A stretch of 64,000 nucleotides of DNA. It comes from WTGU01 sp965242855 (GTDB taxonomy: Bacteria; Pseudomonadota; Alphaproteobacteria; UBA828). A program made the translations under genes and the position numbers. The notes under the pieces are model-generated. The model was not told where the DNA came from. It ran no database searches and saw only the letters and a program-made list of their open reading frames with translations. Location of the stretch: positions 2,232,001-2,296,000 of the forward strand of contig OZ251509.1 in assembly GCA_965242855.1 (NCBI GenBank). The letters run 5' to 3'. Below are positions 49,518 to 58,746 of the stretch, piece after piece. How positions within the stretch are numbered: position 1 is the first letter of the stretch; every line of letters begins with the position of its first letter.

Positions 49518-50012
49518 TCAGTCGCGGACGATCTCGTCGAGGATGCGGATGCGGGCGCGGCCCTCGGCGACGGTGACGTGGGGCGCGCCGTCCGCGCGGC
49601 GGCAGACGATCACCAGCGGCCTGGCCGTCGGCGGGGACGGCGGATCGGCGATCTCCGCAACGACCGTGCCCTCGCTTTCGACGAAGTGCAGGCGCACCCT
49701 GCCGCGCGTGACCTCGACCGCGCCGGTCGGGCGGCAGCCGGTCAGGGCGACCACCGGCGGCTCTCCCCCTTCGGCGAAGCGGTCTGGGATGGGCAGCGCC
49801 GAGACGGCGCCGCTCCACGGGTCCGCGTCCGCGCCCTCGGCGGCGGCCCGGACGAAGGTGGGGCCGCAATGATCGAGGGAGCGCCAGCCGTCGGCGTCGG
49901 CGTTTGCGGTCTCCACGGCCTTCCCCAGGGCGGCTTCCAGCGTCTCCGCCTCGACGACGACGGTGTTGGCGAAGTAGCCGGCGTAGCCGCATTGAACGGT
50001 GTAGCGCTTCAT
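49518..50012 (-). CDS. Hypothetical backbone protein (164 aa)
   Basis: The protein starts MKRYTVQCGYAGYFANTVVVEAETLEAALGKAVETAN, a compact alpha/beta pattern, and ends with a beta-rich region (HVTVAEGRARIRILDEIVRD). Its ATG overlaps the stop of the DUF2958 gene (ATGA) and GGAGACACC precedes it. Function is unknown. Co-translation with DUF2958 suggests a shared task in plasmid physiology. Confidence 0.65.
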   Translation of the reverse strand: MKRYTVQCGYAGYFANTVVVEAETLEAALGKAVETANADADGWRSLDHCGPTFVRAAAEGADADPWSGAVSALPIPDRFAEGGEPPVVALTGCRPTGAVEVTRGRVRLHFVESEGTVVAEIADPPSPPTARPLVIVCRRADGAPHVTVAEGRARIRILDEIVRD

Positions 50013-50395
50013 CGCGGTGTCTCCTTCGTCCGGTTTCGACCGGCGGCCTCCAGTTCGGGGCCGCACTCGACGATGCGTCCGGCGCGCGCGGCGGCCTCGG
50101 CGTAGACCGAGAGCGGGTAGCGGCCGGTGAATTGAAGGTCGCGTTCGATCCCGATGCCGAACCGCCCCCGGACGGCGGCGATCTCGGCGAGGCCGGCGTT
50201 GCCGAGTTCGGGGAAGCCGTGGCCCAGGTCGCAGAGGCCGAAGAGCGTGTCGGGATCGTCCGGGCGCATCTCGGCGATCAGCCAGGTCGCGACGCCGCAG
50301 GGGTCGAACAGCTTGAGGACGGGGACGTGATCGGCGTCCCGGACGGCGCCGTTGGCGAGCAGCCTGCGGCGGAGGTCGGCGGTGACGAGTTGCAT
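50009..50395 (-). CDS. DUF2958 domain protein
   Basis: The 128-residue protein reads MQLVTADLRRRLLANGAVRD, then VPVLKLFDPCGVATWLIAEMRPDDPDTLFGLCDLGHGFPELGNAGLAEIAAV. This is the DUF2958 signature. Such proteins are frequent on alphaproteobacterial plasmids beside ParB-like and strawberry-notch genes; their biochemical role is unknown. Confidence 0.85.
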   Translation of the reverse strand: MQLVTADLRRRLLANGAVRDADHVPVLKLFDPCGVATWLIAEMRPDDPDTLFGLCDLGHGFPELGNAGLAEIAAVRGRFGIGIERDLQFTGRYPLSVYAEAAARAGRIVECGPELEAAGRNRTKETPR

Positions 50396-50517
50396 GGGCA
50401 GGGCTCCCCGAAGCGGATGACGATGGATGCGGTCGCGCCGGACGCTCTCCCCGCGCCCGGCCGCCCGCCCCGCCGAAGGCCGGCCTCGGCTCCCGGCGGC
50501 GCGGAGCGCCCGATCGG

Positions 50518-52266
50518 TCAGGCGCCGGCGCGCGGTTCGAACGCGACCGAGACCTTGCGCGCGCGGATGTCGATGCGAACGGCCCGGTCGGAGGGCGCGG
50601 CCCACAGGACCTCGCGCGAGACCGCCGCGGCGATGGTGCGCCGGCGGGCCTCGTCCTCGGAGCACAGCAGCGCGAGGGCGACGTGCTGCGCCTCCTCGTC
50701 GAAGCGGGCGCGCTGGGTCTCCCAGGAGTCCGCGTCCACCTCGTCGGACGGGCTGAAGAACCCGGCCCGCAACAGCGCCGCGAGCGCCTCCGGCGCCAAG
50801 TCGCTGCCCGCCGTCACGAGAGGCCGGGCGTCGGCGACCCAGGTCGAGACCTCGCCGGCGAAGGCGAGATCGGCCGGAACCGCGATCCGCTCCGGCGATC
50901 CGTCCCCGCGCACGACGTCGAGATGCCAACGGATCGCGTCCGGGCGAACGAACGCCTCCGGCAAGCCCGTCTCGCCGGACCCGCCCGAGGCTGCGTCGCG
51001 CAGCGCGTCGAGGGGGCGCATCATGCCTCCGGCGGCGACGGCGGCGTGGATGTCGCGCACCCGCGCCAGGGCGTCGTACCAGCCGTAGCCCTCGAAGCGG
51101 GTGTCGGCCTCGAACAGGCGGTCGGCGATCCCGGCGCGGCAGGCGGCGCGGTGGAAGGCCTGCGCGTCCTGCGGATCGGGATCGACCGCCATGACCAGGG
51201 CGTCGCCGCCCACCGGCGCGAAAGGCGGGGCTTCGCGCCAGTCCTGGGTGTCGGCGATGCCGGGCCGCCAGGGGCGCAGCTCGGCGGGTGCCTCGGGCAG
51301 GGCGATGCCGGCGGCGCGGGCGCGCTTCCAATCGCAACGGGCGACGCGCGGAACCGGATCGCCCGCCGCCATGGCGCGGTAGACCGCGCATCGTGCGGCC
51401 TCGCGCATCTCCGCCAGGAACGGCGTCTCGACCGCCTCCTTGCGCGCCGGCAGCACCAGCGCCAGTTCGGGGCAGGACAGCACGTCGGCGCGCGCCGACC
51501 AGACGCCGCCCGAGATCGCGACGATCCGCGGCAGGCCGATGCACAGCGTCACGCCGTGGAAGTTGAGGTCGGGGGCGTTGCAGCTCTCGTAGCGGTCCTT
51601 GAAGACCCCGAAGACGATGCCCCGCCGGACCTCCGGGTGGCGGGCGCCGTCGAGGAAGGCGCGCCGCTTCACGGTCTCGCCGTTGAAGGCGACGGGCAGC
51701 GGATGGTGGCGCGCCGCCCCGGCGAGCGCCGCCGCGATCGCCTCGAGGGGTTCCGACGCCGTGAAGGAAACGGAAGCGCCATGCGGGTACGGCGCGCCGT
51801 CGTCCGGGACGGCGACCGCTTCCTCCTCGCCGAGGAAGTGTTCGGGCGTCAGCGCGAGACGCCAGCCGGGGACGGGATCGCCGCCGTGAACGCGCCGGCG
51901 CGAGGATATCGCGCAGCCGCGCCGGGCGAGCGAATAGAGGCCCATGCCGGCGGCGTCCTCCACTTGCGCGACGGCCGCGTCCCAGCCGGTCTCGCCGAAC
52001 GACAGCAATACCGCGGGGTCGGCGATCCCGGCCCCGTCATCGGCAACGGTGACGCGGATCGCGCCGCCCTCGCCCTCGGCGAAGACTTCGGTGGAGACCG
52101 CGATGCGGTTGGCGCCGGCGCGGCGGGCGTTCTGCAGCAGCTCGGTGAAGACGTCGGGAAGGGCGGCGTTGAAGAAGCGGGTCACGCGGGCGACGGCGCC
52201 GTCGTGGACCCGCGCCCGCACCGGGCCGGGAACGGGCGGCGAGGCGCGTTCGCAATCATGCGTCAT
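50518..52266 (-). CDS. GHKL-type ATPase (HSP90/histidine-kinase fold)
   Basis: The 582-residue protein has a GHKL nucleotide-binding domain: N-box with E42 and N46 (FTELLQNARRAGANRI), G1 box VADDGAGIADP near residue 80 and G2 box AGMGLYSL near 108. The rest (about 200-580) is a long region without recognised motifs. It is not a histidine kinase, because no phosphoacceptor region is visible. It lies between ParB and DUF2958 on the same strand. MORC- or HSP90-like roles are possible; the function is unknown. Confidence 0.75.
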   Translation of the reverse strand: MTHDCERASPPVPGPVRARVHDGAVARVTRFFNAALPDVFTELLQNARRAGANRIAVSTEVFAEGEGGAIRVTVADDGAGIADPAVLLSFGETGWDAAVAQVEDAAGMGLYSLARRGCAISSRRRVHGGDPVPGWRLALTPEHFLGEEEAVAVPDDGAPYPHGASVSFTASEPLEAIAAALAGAARHHPLPVAFNGETVKRRAFLDGARHPEVRRGIVFGVFKDRYESCNAPDLNFHGVTLCIGLPRIVAISGGVWSARADVLSCPELALVLPARKEAVETPFLAEMREAARCAVYRAMAAGDPVPRVARCDWKRARAAGIALPEAPAELRPWRPGIADTQDWREAPPFAPVGGDALVMAVDPDPQDAQAFHRAACRAGIADRLFEADTRFEGYGWYDALARVRDIHAAVAAGGMMRPLDALRDAASGGSGETGLPEAFVRPDAIRWHLDVVRGDGSPERIAVPADLAFAGEVSTWVADARPLVTAGSDLAPEALAALLRAGFFSPSDEVDADSWETQRARFDEEAQHVALALLCSEDEARRRTIAAAVSREVLWAAPSDRAVRIDIRARKVSVAFEPRAGA

Positions 52267-52367
52267 GGGGACATCTCCCGATGGAGGATGGAGAGGAAGA
52301 CGCCCCGCCGGCGGCGGACCACCGCGGCGGACCGACGGGGCGCATAGCTGTGTGGGCGAATCGGCGC

Positions 52368-54776
52368 CTATGGCGTGCGGCGCAGGAAGGCGGGGATCTC
52401 CGGCAGCTCCCCGCCGGCGTCGCGGCCGTTGCCGGTGGCGGGCGCGAACACCCGCTCGGGCTCGACGCGAACCTCGCCGCCGCCGCCCGCGATGGTGACG
52501 CGCACCCCGTCGTGGTCCGGCGGCGTGGCCGCCGATCCGGCGCCGTTCGCGCCGGTGTCGCCGGCCTCGACGGCGGGCGTATCCGGATCGGACGGTTCGC
52601 CGCCGCTCTCGGACACCGGCACGTCATCGACCGGACGTTCGGGAACCTCGCCCGCCGGGGCGGGTTCCGCTTCCGGCCCGGCCTCGCCGCTCTCCGCACC
52701 GCCGGCGTCGAAGGCCGCGAAGCCGGGCGGGACCCAGGCCAACGCCGCCGCGCGGCCCTCCGCCGTCACCTCGGCGGGCATCGCGCCGTGCGCGTCGAAC
52801 GCGGCTTCCAGCGCCGACGCGATCTCCGTCTTCTTGCCCTTCGCATGCGTCGCCGCCCAAGGCTCCCCCAGGGTCGCGCGGGCGATCGCCAGCAGCCGGT
52901 CCTTGCGCAGCCGCGACCAAAGCAGGCCGGCCGTCCACACCGGGGCCGGGTTGGCCCGGACGGCGGCGGCGAAGTCGACGTCGAGCCGCGCCACCGTCGC
53001 CTCGGTCTCGGGCCGCGCGCCGGCCTCGAAGGCCAGCTGCCCCTTCAGCGTGCGCGCAACGCAGGAGGCGAACAACTGCCGCTTCTCCCGTTCCGGCAGC
53101 CGCCGCATCTCGGCGAAGGCCTCCGCCGCCGGCTTGCCGAGCCAGTCCAGCGACAGGCCCGCGCGGTCGAGCGCGAGCAGCTTCTCGCCGACGTTGACGG
53201 AGAGGAAGCTCTCGTCGTTGGCCCGCATCTGCGGCCGCTCCGGGGTCGGGCGGACGGCGACGTCGAGCGCGTCGTCGCGATGGCCGGTCCCGAACACCGC
53301 ATGGGCGACCTGGAACAGCATCAGGTCGAAGGCGGCGTCGAAGTCGCAGGCCAACCTGGCCTTGACGATGCCCGTGCGAACGGCGCGCAGGTCGTCGGCC
53401 AGGCCGATGCCGACGCCGGCCTCCTTGCGCGCCTTCGCCTCCGGGTCGGCGGGCGCCGACACCGGTCCCGCGACCGCCGGCGCGTCGATACGCCCGGATG
53501 CGCCGCGTCCGGCGCCCGAACCGCCGGGAACCTGCGCCGGGTCCGATCCCGAACCGGTCCCGTTCCCCGTCCCGGCCTCCGGCTCGGGCATGTCCTCGGG
53601 CCGGACCAGGCCCTGGACGACCCGCATGGCACCGCCCTCGCCGACCGTGACGATGCAGCCGGCCAGCCCCAGGTCCTCCCGCCGGTAGACCGCCCGCGCC
53701 TCGACGGCCCCGTCGATCGCGTCGAGGCGGTCCTCGATGCGCTCCGCCTCCGCGACCAGTTCGTCGCTCCGGTCCGACCCGTCGAGCGCGACCAGTTCGT
53801 CGTGGCGGGTCCGGAGGCGCGCGATCTCGGCACGCTCCTCCGGCGTGGGTTCCCCCGGCTGCGGATGCACCCGTCCGAAGCGGGCGGTGGCATTCCAATC
53901 GATCTCGATCCGCGCCTCCGCCCAACGCCAGCGGGTCCGCAGTTCCTCGGCCCCCGCCTCCAGCTTCTCTATCGCCAGATCGCGCAGCAGCTTCGGGTCG
54001 CAGAGCCAGACGCCGGACTCGTCCTCCTCCGCGAACAGGTCGCGGTCGACCGCGCCGCCGGACGCCTCGTAGGCCTCGACGCCCACGAAGCGGGCGAGGT
54101 CGGAGGTCGCCGGCAGGCGGTCCTCGGTCAGCATCCGCCGCACCTGCCAGGCCGTCGGGCGGTAGCCCTGGGCCTGCACCTGCTCCCAGGCCGCAGTCTG
54201 GCGCCCCCGGTCGGCGGTGACGGAGAACGCGGTCAGCGTCTCCAGGTCGATCGCGCCGGCGCGGTAGGCATCCAGCAGCACCGGTGCCGCGCCGCCCAGG
54301 CGCAGGCGCTGCTCCACCGTGCGCACCCCGACACCGAAGCGCGCGGCGATCTCGGAGGCCGACGCCCCGTCGTCGGCCAGGCGGCGGAAGGTCTCCACCT
54401 GATCGGCCGGGTGCATGGCGACCCGGACCGTGTTCTCGGCCAGCGACAGTTCGCGCGGCAGGGCGCCGGCCCCGCACACGCGGCAGGGCACGGGGAAGTC
54501 GGCGGCCAGCGCGCCGTCCCCGGCCAGCGCCTGCATCGCGGCCAGCCGGCGCCCGCCGGCGATCACCGCGTAGCGGGCGGCGTCGCCTTCGCCGCCCTGG
54601 GGCCGGACGACCAAGTTCTCGAGCAGCCCGTGGGCGGCGATGGAGGCCTTGAGTTCGGCCAGCGCGGCGTCGTTCGCGGGCGTCTTGCGGGCGTTGTCGG
54701 GGGAGAGTTCGAGACGTCCCAGCGGGACGGACGCGATGCGTTCGTGGGGCCGGAGGTCGGGGGCGGGTTCGCGCAT
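52368..54776 (-). CDS. ParB/RepB-family partition-like protein
   Basis: The 802-residue protein begins with a ParB/Srx nuclease-like domain (IASVPLGRLELSPDNARKTP, NLVVRPQ, YAVIAGGRRLAAMQAL with the GGRR CTP-binding motif, SLAENTVRVAMHPADQVE). A helix-turn-helix follows (SASEIAARFGVGVRTVEQRLRL). The last 450 residues are an acidic extension with helical blocks, much longer than chromosomal ParB. The ATG at 54,776 follows GAGGAG; no parA is visible nearby. Large ParB-like proteins of this kind on alphaproteobacterial plasmids may act in regulation rather than segregation. Confidence 0.85.
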   Translation of the reverse strand: MREPAPDLRPHERIASVPLGRLELSPDNARKTPANDAALAELKASIAAHGLLENLVVRPQGGEGDAARYAVIAGGRRLAAMQALAGDGALAADFPVPCRVCGAGALPRELSLAENTVRVAMHPADQVETFRRLADDGASASEIAARFGVGVRTVEQRLRLGGAAPVLLDAYRAGAIDLETLTAFSVTADRGRQTAAWEQVQAQGYRPTAWQVRRMLTEDRLPATSDLARFVGVEAYEASGGAVDRDLFAEEDESGVWLCDPKLLRDLAIEKLEAGAEELRTRWRWAEARIEIDWNATARFGRVHPQPGEPTPEERAEIARLRTRHDELVALDGSDRSDELVAEAERIEDRLDAIDGAVEARAVYRREDLGLAGCIVTVGEGGAMRVVQGLVRPEDMPEPEAGTGNGTGSGSDPAQVPGGSGAGRGASGRIDAPAVAGPVSAPADPEAKARKEAGVGIGLADDLRAVRTGIVKARLACDFDAAFDLMLFQVAHAVFGTGHRDDALDVAVRPTPERPQMRANDESFLSVNVGEKLLALDRAGLSLDWLGKPAAEAFAEMRRLPEREKRQLFASCVARTLKGQLAFEAGARPETEATVARLDVDFAAAVRANPAPVWTAGLLWSRLRKDRLLAIARATLGEPWAATHAKGKKTEIASALEAAFDAHGAMPAEVTAEGRAAALAWVPPGFAAFDAGGAESGEAGPEAEPAPAGEVPERPVDDVPVSESGGEPSDPDTPAVEAGDTGANGAGSAATPPDHDGVRVTIAGGGGEVRVEPERVFAPATGNGRDAGGELPEIPAFLRRTP

Positions 54777-54982
54777 GGGCGATCTCCTCGAATGGGACGG
54801 ACCCGGCATGGGGGACCGCCGGAAGGTGGGATTGATGGCCGGAGCGCCCTTCCTCGGGCGTCCGGCCTCGCCCCGCCCCGGCCCGGCTCGGACTCCGGGC
54901 GGCGCGCGGGCAGCGGATCGGGATCGAAACGCCGGGGCGGCGTGCCGGCGCGGCAAGGTCGGGGGAAAGGCGTCCGGCTCGA

Positions 54983-55246
54983 TCAGCCGGCGTGATGCGG
55001 GAGCCCGTTCCGCGACGGGTCCGGGGGGTCGATCAGGTCGGCCGCAGCTTCGAACTGCGCGGACGCCGCGGCAAGAGCCGCGGCCGCCTCGCGCATGTTG
55101 CGGGCGCTCGTCCGCTCGTCCGGCGGCAGATCGCCCTCCGCCGTCCAGGCGATCCAGCGCGACAGCCCGGCCAGGGCGGCGAGCGCATCCGCGAGCGCCT
55201 GGGCCGGGGCGCCGTGAACGGCGCGGGCCGGAGCGCCTTCGGTCAT
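54983..55246 (-). CDS. Hypothetical small helical protein (87 aa)
   Basis: The product, MTEGAPARAVHGAPAQALADA followed by LAALAGLSRWIAWTAEGDLPP and alanine-rich helices, is likely all-helical. GAGGAGG precedes the ATG at 55,246. I recognise no family. It belongs to the backbone series upstream of parB. Confidence 0.55.
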   Translation of the reverse strand: MTEGAPARAVHGAPAQALADALAALAGLSRWIAWTAEGDLPPDERTSARNMREAAAALAAASAQFEAAADLIDPPDPSRNGLPHHAG

Positions 55247-55268
55247 GGCGTCCTCCTCGCCGTGCGCC

Positions 55269-55658
55269 TCATGCCTCGACCACCGCAACGTTCAGCTTGG
55301 CCAGGATGCCGCGCAGCGTCTGCGCCTCCGCGGCGAACACTTGATCCAGATACTCCGGATCGCTGTCGCTCTCGATGCCCCACAGGCCGGGACTTTCGAC
55401 GGTCTGGATCAGGGCCGCTTGCCCCAGGTCGATCAGGAACGCGGCCCGCGCCCTGATGCCGATGCAGTGCCACTCGCCGGCGCGGTAGGCCGCGAGGCGC
55501 GCAGCGTTGGCCTCCGCATCGGCGGGGTTGGCGTCCGGCTCCAACCAGGACAGGTCGGGGTGCGGATCGGCCTCCTCGATCCGTTCGATATCGCCGGCGC
55601 GCACCGTCATCGTGCGCTGCCCCGGCGCAAGGTCGAGCATGCGGAACTGATCGGTCAT
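55269..55658 (-). CDS. Hypothetical backbone protein (129 aa)
   Basis: The protein starts MTDQFRMLDLAPGQRTMTVRAGDI. It includes RAGEWHCIGIRARAAFLIDLGQ and ends with DPEYLDQVFAAEAQTLRGILAKL. GGAG lies upstream of the ATG. Similar proteins occur on alphaproteobacterial plasmids, without a known function. Confidence 0.65.
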   Translation of the reverse strand: MTDQFRMLDLAPGQRTMTVRAGDIERIEEADPHPDLSWLEPDANPADAEANAARLAAYRAGEWHCIGIRARAAFLIDLGQAALIQTVESPGLWGIESDSDPEYLDQVFAAEAQTLRGILAKLNVAVVEA

Positions 55659-55844
55659 GGCAGGCTCCGTCCTGGAGGAATTGCTGCGGGGAAGGCCGGC
55701 GCCCGCGAGCCGGGCGCTCGTTCAGGGACCGTGGGAGGCATCGCCGGGCCGGTTGGAGAGGCCCGCTCCGAGCCTCCGGCCTTCGTCCCCCGACGGCCCG
55801 GCCCGGCCTCCGGGCGGCGCAAGGCGTGAGGCCGCACGGAAAGG

Positions 55845-56183
55845 TCAGTCCGTGCAGTGGCAGTCGAACTCCTCCGCGTCCGCCCCGAGCCTGCCCCCGC
55901 GAAAGCCGGGGTCAAACAGATCGGCCTGAGCAAACGCGGCGGCGCGCAGTTCCTCGTAGGTTTCGCCGAAACGGAACCGCTTCATGCTCGCGCAGGCGCG
56001 CCCTTGCGCATTGGTCCGGTTCGAAACCCGCCGCTCCTGCGCGATCCACCAGTCGGCGGAACCCGGGTCCTCGCGGATCAGGCGCAGCAGCTTGGCCCGG
56101 CCCTTGAGGAAGCAAAGCATGCAGTTGCCCGCGTAGGCGGGGATGCCGAGGTCGAACGGCTGGCGCTTCCGCCGGCGCCTCAC
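55845..56183 (-). pseudogene. Truncated duplicate of the PP-loop protein gene (3' part)
   Basis: The frame encodes the last 105 or so residues of the PAPS-reductase-like protein at 57,320-58,204 (QPFDLGIPAYAGNCMLCFLKG to the common end DAEEFDCHCTD) with few changes. The duplication covers about 55,811-56,170, offset by 1,475 bp from the intact gene. The PP-loop half is missing, so no activity is expected. The intervening 1.1 kb carries the gene at 56,264 and the antitoxin at 56,871. Confidence 0.8.
55894..55911. repeat. REP-like palindrome in the truncated PP-loop copy
   Basis: CCCCCGCGAAAGCCGGGG is a relative of the hairpins at 48,169 and 49,015. It lies in frame and encodes part of DPGFRGG. 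A further copy is at 57,369-57,386 in the intact gene. Confidence 0.6.
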
Positions 56184-56263
56184 CGCGATGTGCGCAGCGC
56201 TTGCGGCGCATCACGGGGGGGAGTAGAGTCATAGAATGAGCAGAGACGGAAGGAGAAGGCTCC

Positions 56264-56926
56264 ATGTGCAGCGCGAACGCCAATATCAATGGCGGATTCG
56301 ACCCGTGGAGGGGCGAACTTTACGGTCGTCCTAACGATCTCGGCTTGCCGAGTCGCCTGCTGATTCTTGGAGAATCTCACTATGGAGGTCCTGAAAAATA
56401 CCGTCGCAGCCTTACAAGGGAGGTGATCGAAGACCAATGGAGTGGACACTCATACCGTTATTTCACGACAGTACAGAGAGCGGTCGTTGGGACGAGTAAA
56501 GAAGTCGGCGCCAAGGATTTCTGGCAATCCGTGGCATTTTACAATTTCATCCAACGATTGGTGGGGGAGAAACCCGGAGATCGCCCGACTCCGCCTATGT
56601 GGAAGGAAGCGCCAGATCGATTCAGGGAGACTTTGAACCGCCTGGGGCCGACCCATGTGATTGCGACTGGGTTCGAGCTGTGGGATCGTTTGCCGGGCGA
56701 TGAGGATTTTTGGTCCGATGCTCCGGAGGATGAGGTGGCAACGATCAGAAAATTCGTCCCTGATCCATTCAAGACCGATGGGCAGGAAAGGCGAGGGTGG
56801 TTAGGTCGTTACCGACATGGAAGCGGCAAGTGTCTGGCGGTCAAGATAGAACACCCCTCATCGAGGAGATTCAGTCATTCACAGTGGCATCCTGTGATCC
56901 AGAATTTTCTGCGGATGGCGCCATAA
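56264..56926 (+). CDS. Uracil-DNA-glycosylase-fold-like hypothetical protein
   Basis: The 220-residue protein has SRLLILGESHYGG at its first strand, FWQSVAFYNFIQRLV, HVIATGFELWDRLP and the late motif IEHPSSRRFSHSQWHPVIQ. The GESHY...FYNF...HPSS layout recalls the uracil-DNA-glycosylase superfamily, but the catalytic residues cannot be confirmed. Base composition is clearly lower in GC than its neighbours, which suggests recent transfer. It is encoded opposite to the surrounding genes and overlaps the end of the antitoxin gene. Confidence 0.6.
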   Translation: MCSANANINGGFDPWRGELYGRPNDLGLPSRLLILGESHYGGPEKYRRSLTREVIEDQWSGHSYRYFTTVQRAVVGTSKEVGAKDFWQSVAFYNFIQRLVGEKPGDRPTPPMWKEAPDRFRETLNRLGPTHVIATGFELWDRLPGDEDFWSDAPEDEVATIRKFVPDPFKTDGQERRGWLGRYRHGSGKCLAVKIEHPSSRRFSHSQWHPVIQNFLRMAP

Positions 56927-57167
56927 TGTGAGCGGCGTCACGCATCGGCGTGGCGTCGCGCGGCGGCAGATCCGCGTCCTCCAGGGGCGCGGAGAGCAGC
57001 AGGCGGCCGAAGGACGGAACGTCGCGCAGACGGGTCCACTCCTTGATCCCCAGGATGACGGCGCGAGGCTTGCCGCGACGGGTGATGACCGACGCCTCGC
57101 CGTGGGCCGCCTTCTCCACCAGCGCCGACAGCGTGGCCTTGGCATCGCGCAATTGAACCTCTCGCAT
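56871..57167 (-). CDS. Phd-family antitoxin, orphan
   Basis: The product begins MREVQLRDAKATLSALVEKAAHGEA and continues SVITRRGKPRAVILGIKEWTRLRDV, the Phd/YefM DNA-binding domain. The last 30 residues (PMRDAAHIMAPSAENSGSQD...) read into the neighbouring lower-GC segment and are unlike the family, so the true C-terminus was probably replaced. No toxin gene lies next to it. GGGAGG precedes the ATG at 57,167. Confidence 0.7.
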   Translation of the reverse strand: MREVQLRDAKATLSALVEKAAHGEASVITRRGKPRAVILGIKEWTRLRDVPSFGRLLLSAPLEDADLPPRDATPMRDAAHIMAPSAENSGSQDATVND

Positions 57168-57319
57168 GAACGCCTCCCGGAAGGAACCAATGTGGTCATA
57201 TTGGGATGCGGCACGGGATGGGGCAACGGCCTGCAACATCGCGCCGGGTGTGTGCGTCGTGTCCGGCCATGGTCGCCGCGGCCTCCGGGCAGCGCAGGGC
57301 GTGAGGCCGCACGGAAAGG

Positions 57320-58204
57320 TCAATCCGTGCAGTGGCAGTCGAACTCCTCCGCGTCCGCCCCGAGCTTGCCCCCGCGAAAGCCGGGGTCGAACAGATCGGC
57401 CTGGGCGAACGCAGCGGCGCGCAGTTCCTCGTAGGTCTCGCCGAAGCGGAACCGCTTCATGCTCGCGCAGGCGCGCCCTTGCGCATTGGTCCGGTTCGAA
57501 ACGCGGCGCTCCTGCTCAATCCACCAGTCGGCGGAGCCCGGGTCCTCGCGGATCAGGCGCAGCAGCTTGGCCCGGCCCTTGAGGAAGCAAAGCGTGCAGT
57601 TGCCCGCGTAGGCGGGGATGCCGAGGTCGAACGGCTGGCGCTTCCACCACTCCAGCACGTCGCGCTCGGCGACGCCGGCGTCCGACAGCGGCAGCGCGGC
57701 GTGGGCGCCGGTCCGGCCGCCGCAATCCCGCGCCCGCATGCGCAACACGCGAGAGCGCTCGTCGGCGCGCAGGCCCACCACGGAGTGCCAGCGCTTGAGG
57801 CCGAGCCGATAGCGGGCGTAGGACTCGATCCGGTCGCGCTTCAGAAACCCGGTGCAGAAGCGAATGCCCTGGTTCGGCACGAAGCCCTTGCGCCCGATCA
57901 GCGCCGCATACGGTTCGCCGCCCCGCGACGCGCTCCGGTAATCGACGATGCGCGTGCGGTGCGGCGCGTCCCAGTCGTATTCGACCCACACAACGCACAC
58001 GTCCCAGGCGCGGGCGCAGGTGTCGACGAAGTCGAGCGTCGCCCGATGCTCCATGCCCGTGTTCGCGAACACCACCGCGATGTCCTCCGGCAACGCTCCC
58101 CCGTAAGCCTCGACGATGTGCTTCAGCATGTAGCCGGAAGTGCGGCCTCCCGAGAAACTGATCACCGCCGGGCGTGGGATGCGGTAGGGATCATCGATGC
58201 CCAT
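57320..58204 (-). CDS. PP-loop (PAPS-reductase-like) family protein
   Basis: The 294-residue protein starts with the PP-loop AVISFSGGRTSGYMLKHIVEA (SGGRTS at residues 18-23) and has VVFANTGMEHRATLDFV, as in phosphoadenosine phosphosulfate reductases. Conserved cysteines occur in FCTGFLK, NCTLCFLKG and the end CHC. In mobile DNA this family includes nucleic-acid sulfur-modification enzymes as well as true reductases; nothing here decides between them. The stop of the upstream small gene is three bases away. Its 3' part is duplicated at 55,845. Confidence 0.8.
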   Translation of the reverse strand: MGIDDPYRIPRPAVISFSGGRTSGYMLKHIVEAYGGALPEDIAVVFANTGMEHRATLDFVDTCARAWDVCVVWVEYDWDAPHRTRIVDYRSASRGGEPYAALIGRKGFVPNQGIRFCTGFLKRDRIESYARYRLGLKRWHSVVGLRADERSRVLRMRARDCGGRTGAHAALPLSDAGVAERDVLEWWKRQPFDLGIPAYAGNCTLCFLKGRAKLLRLIREDPGSADWWIEQERRVSNRTNAQGRACASMKRFRFGETYEELRAAAFAQADLFDPGFRGGKLGADAEEFDCHCTD

Positions 58205-58207
58205 CGC

Positions 58208-58450
58208 TCAGGCCGCCCGCCCGTCGTGATCGGTCAGCCGCATGGTCGGCGTGACCGAGACGAACAACGGTCGGATGAGGGAGCCCGGTTCGCCGTCCGG
58301 GGCCTCCGGCGGCGTGGGCATGACGGTGGCGATGGCCACCGCCGGCTCGCCGTTCACGAAGCACGGGAACGGCGCGAAGCTCCTGTACTCCCCGCTCTTG
58401 AGCGCCTCGAAGACGCGCTTGTGCTCCTCCGTGATGTTGGTGTTCGCCAT
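58208..58450 (-). CDS. Small conserved plasmid protein (80 aa)
   Basis: The sequence MANTNITEEHKRVFEALKSG, then EYRSFAPFPCFVNGEPAVAIATV, resembles a small protein common on alphaproteobacterial plasmids. GGAGAT precedes the ATG at 58,450. No function is known. Confidence 0.7.
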   Translation of the reverse strand: MANTNITEEHKRVFEALKSGEYRSFAPFPCFVNGEPAVAIATVMPTPPEAPDGEPGSLIRPLFVSVTPTMRLTDHDGRAA

Positions 58451-58746
58451 GTCGCAAATCTCCATGCGGCGCTTCCGCGACGCGGCGTGGCCGCGGACGC
58501 GCGGTCGGGGTGTGGCGACCGGAGCGTCGGAAACGAGAAACGGTCAGCCGGCGAGGCGACCGATGTGGTCGATCCAAGCCTCGGCGCTGACGCGCCCTCG
58601 GGCATCCCGCCTTCGCCCTTCCCCGGCCCCCCTCCGCCTCCCGGAGGTGTGAACGGCGGAGCGGAGCGGCTCAAGCGCTGTGGGAGCAGGTCACGGACTC
58701 GCCGGCGGTCGCCCGGCGCCGTCTCGGAGACCCGGAGACTTGGTGT

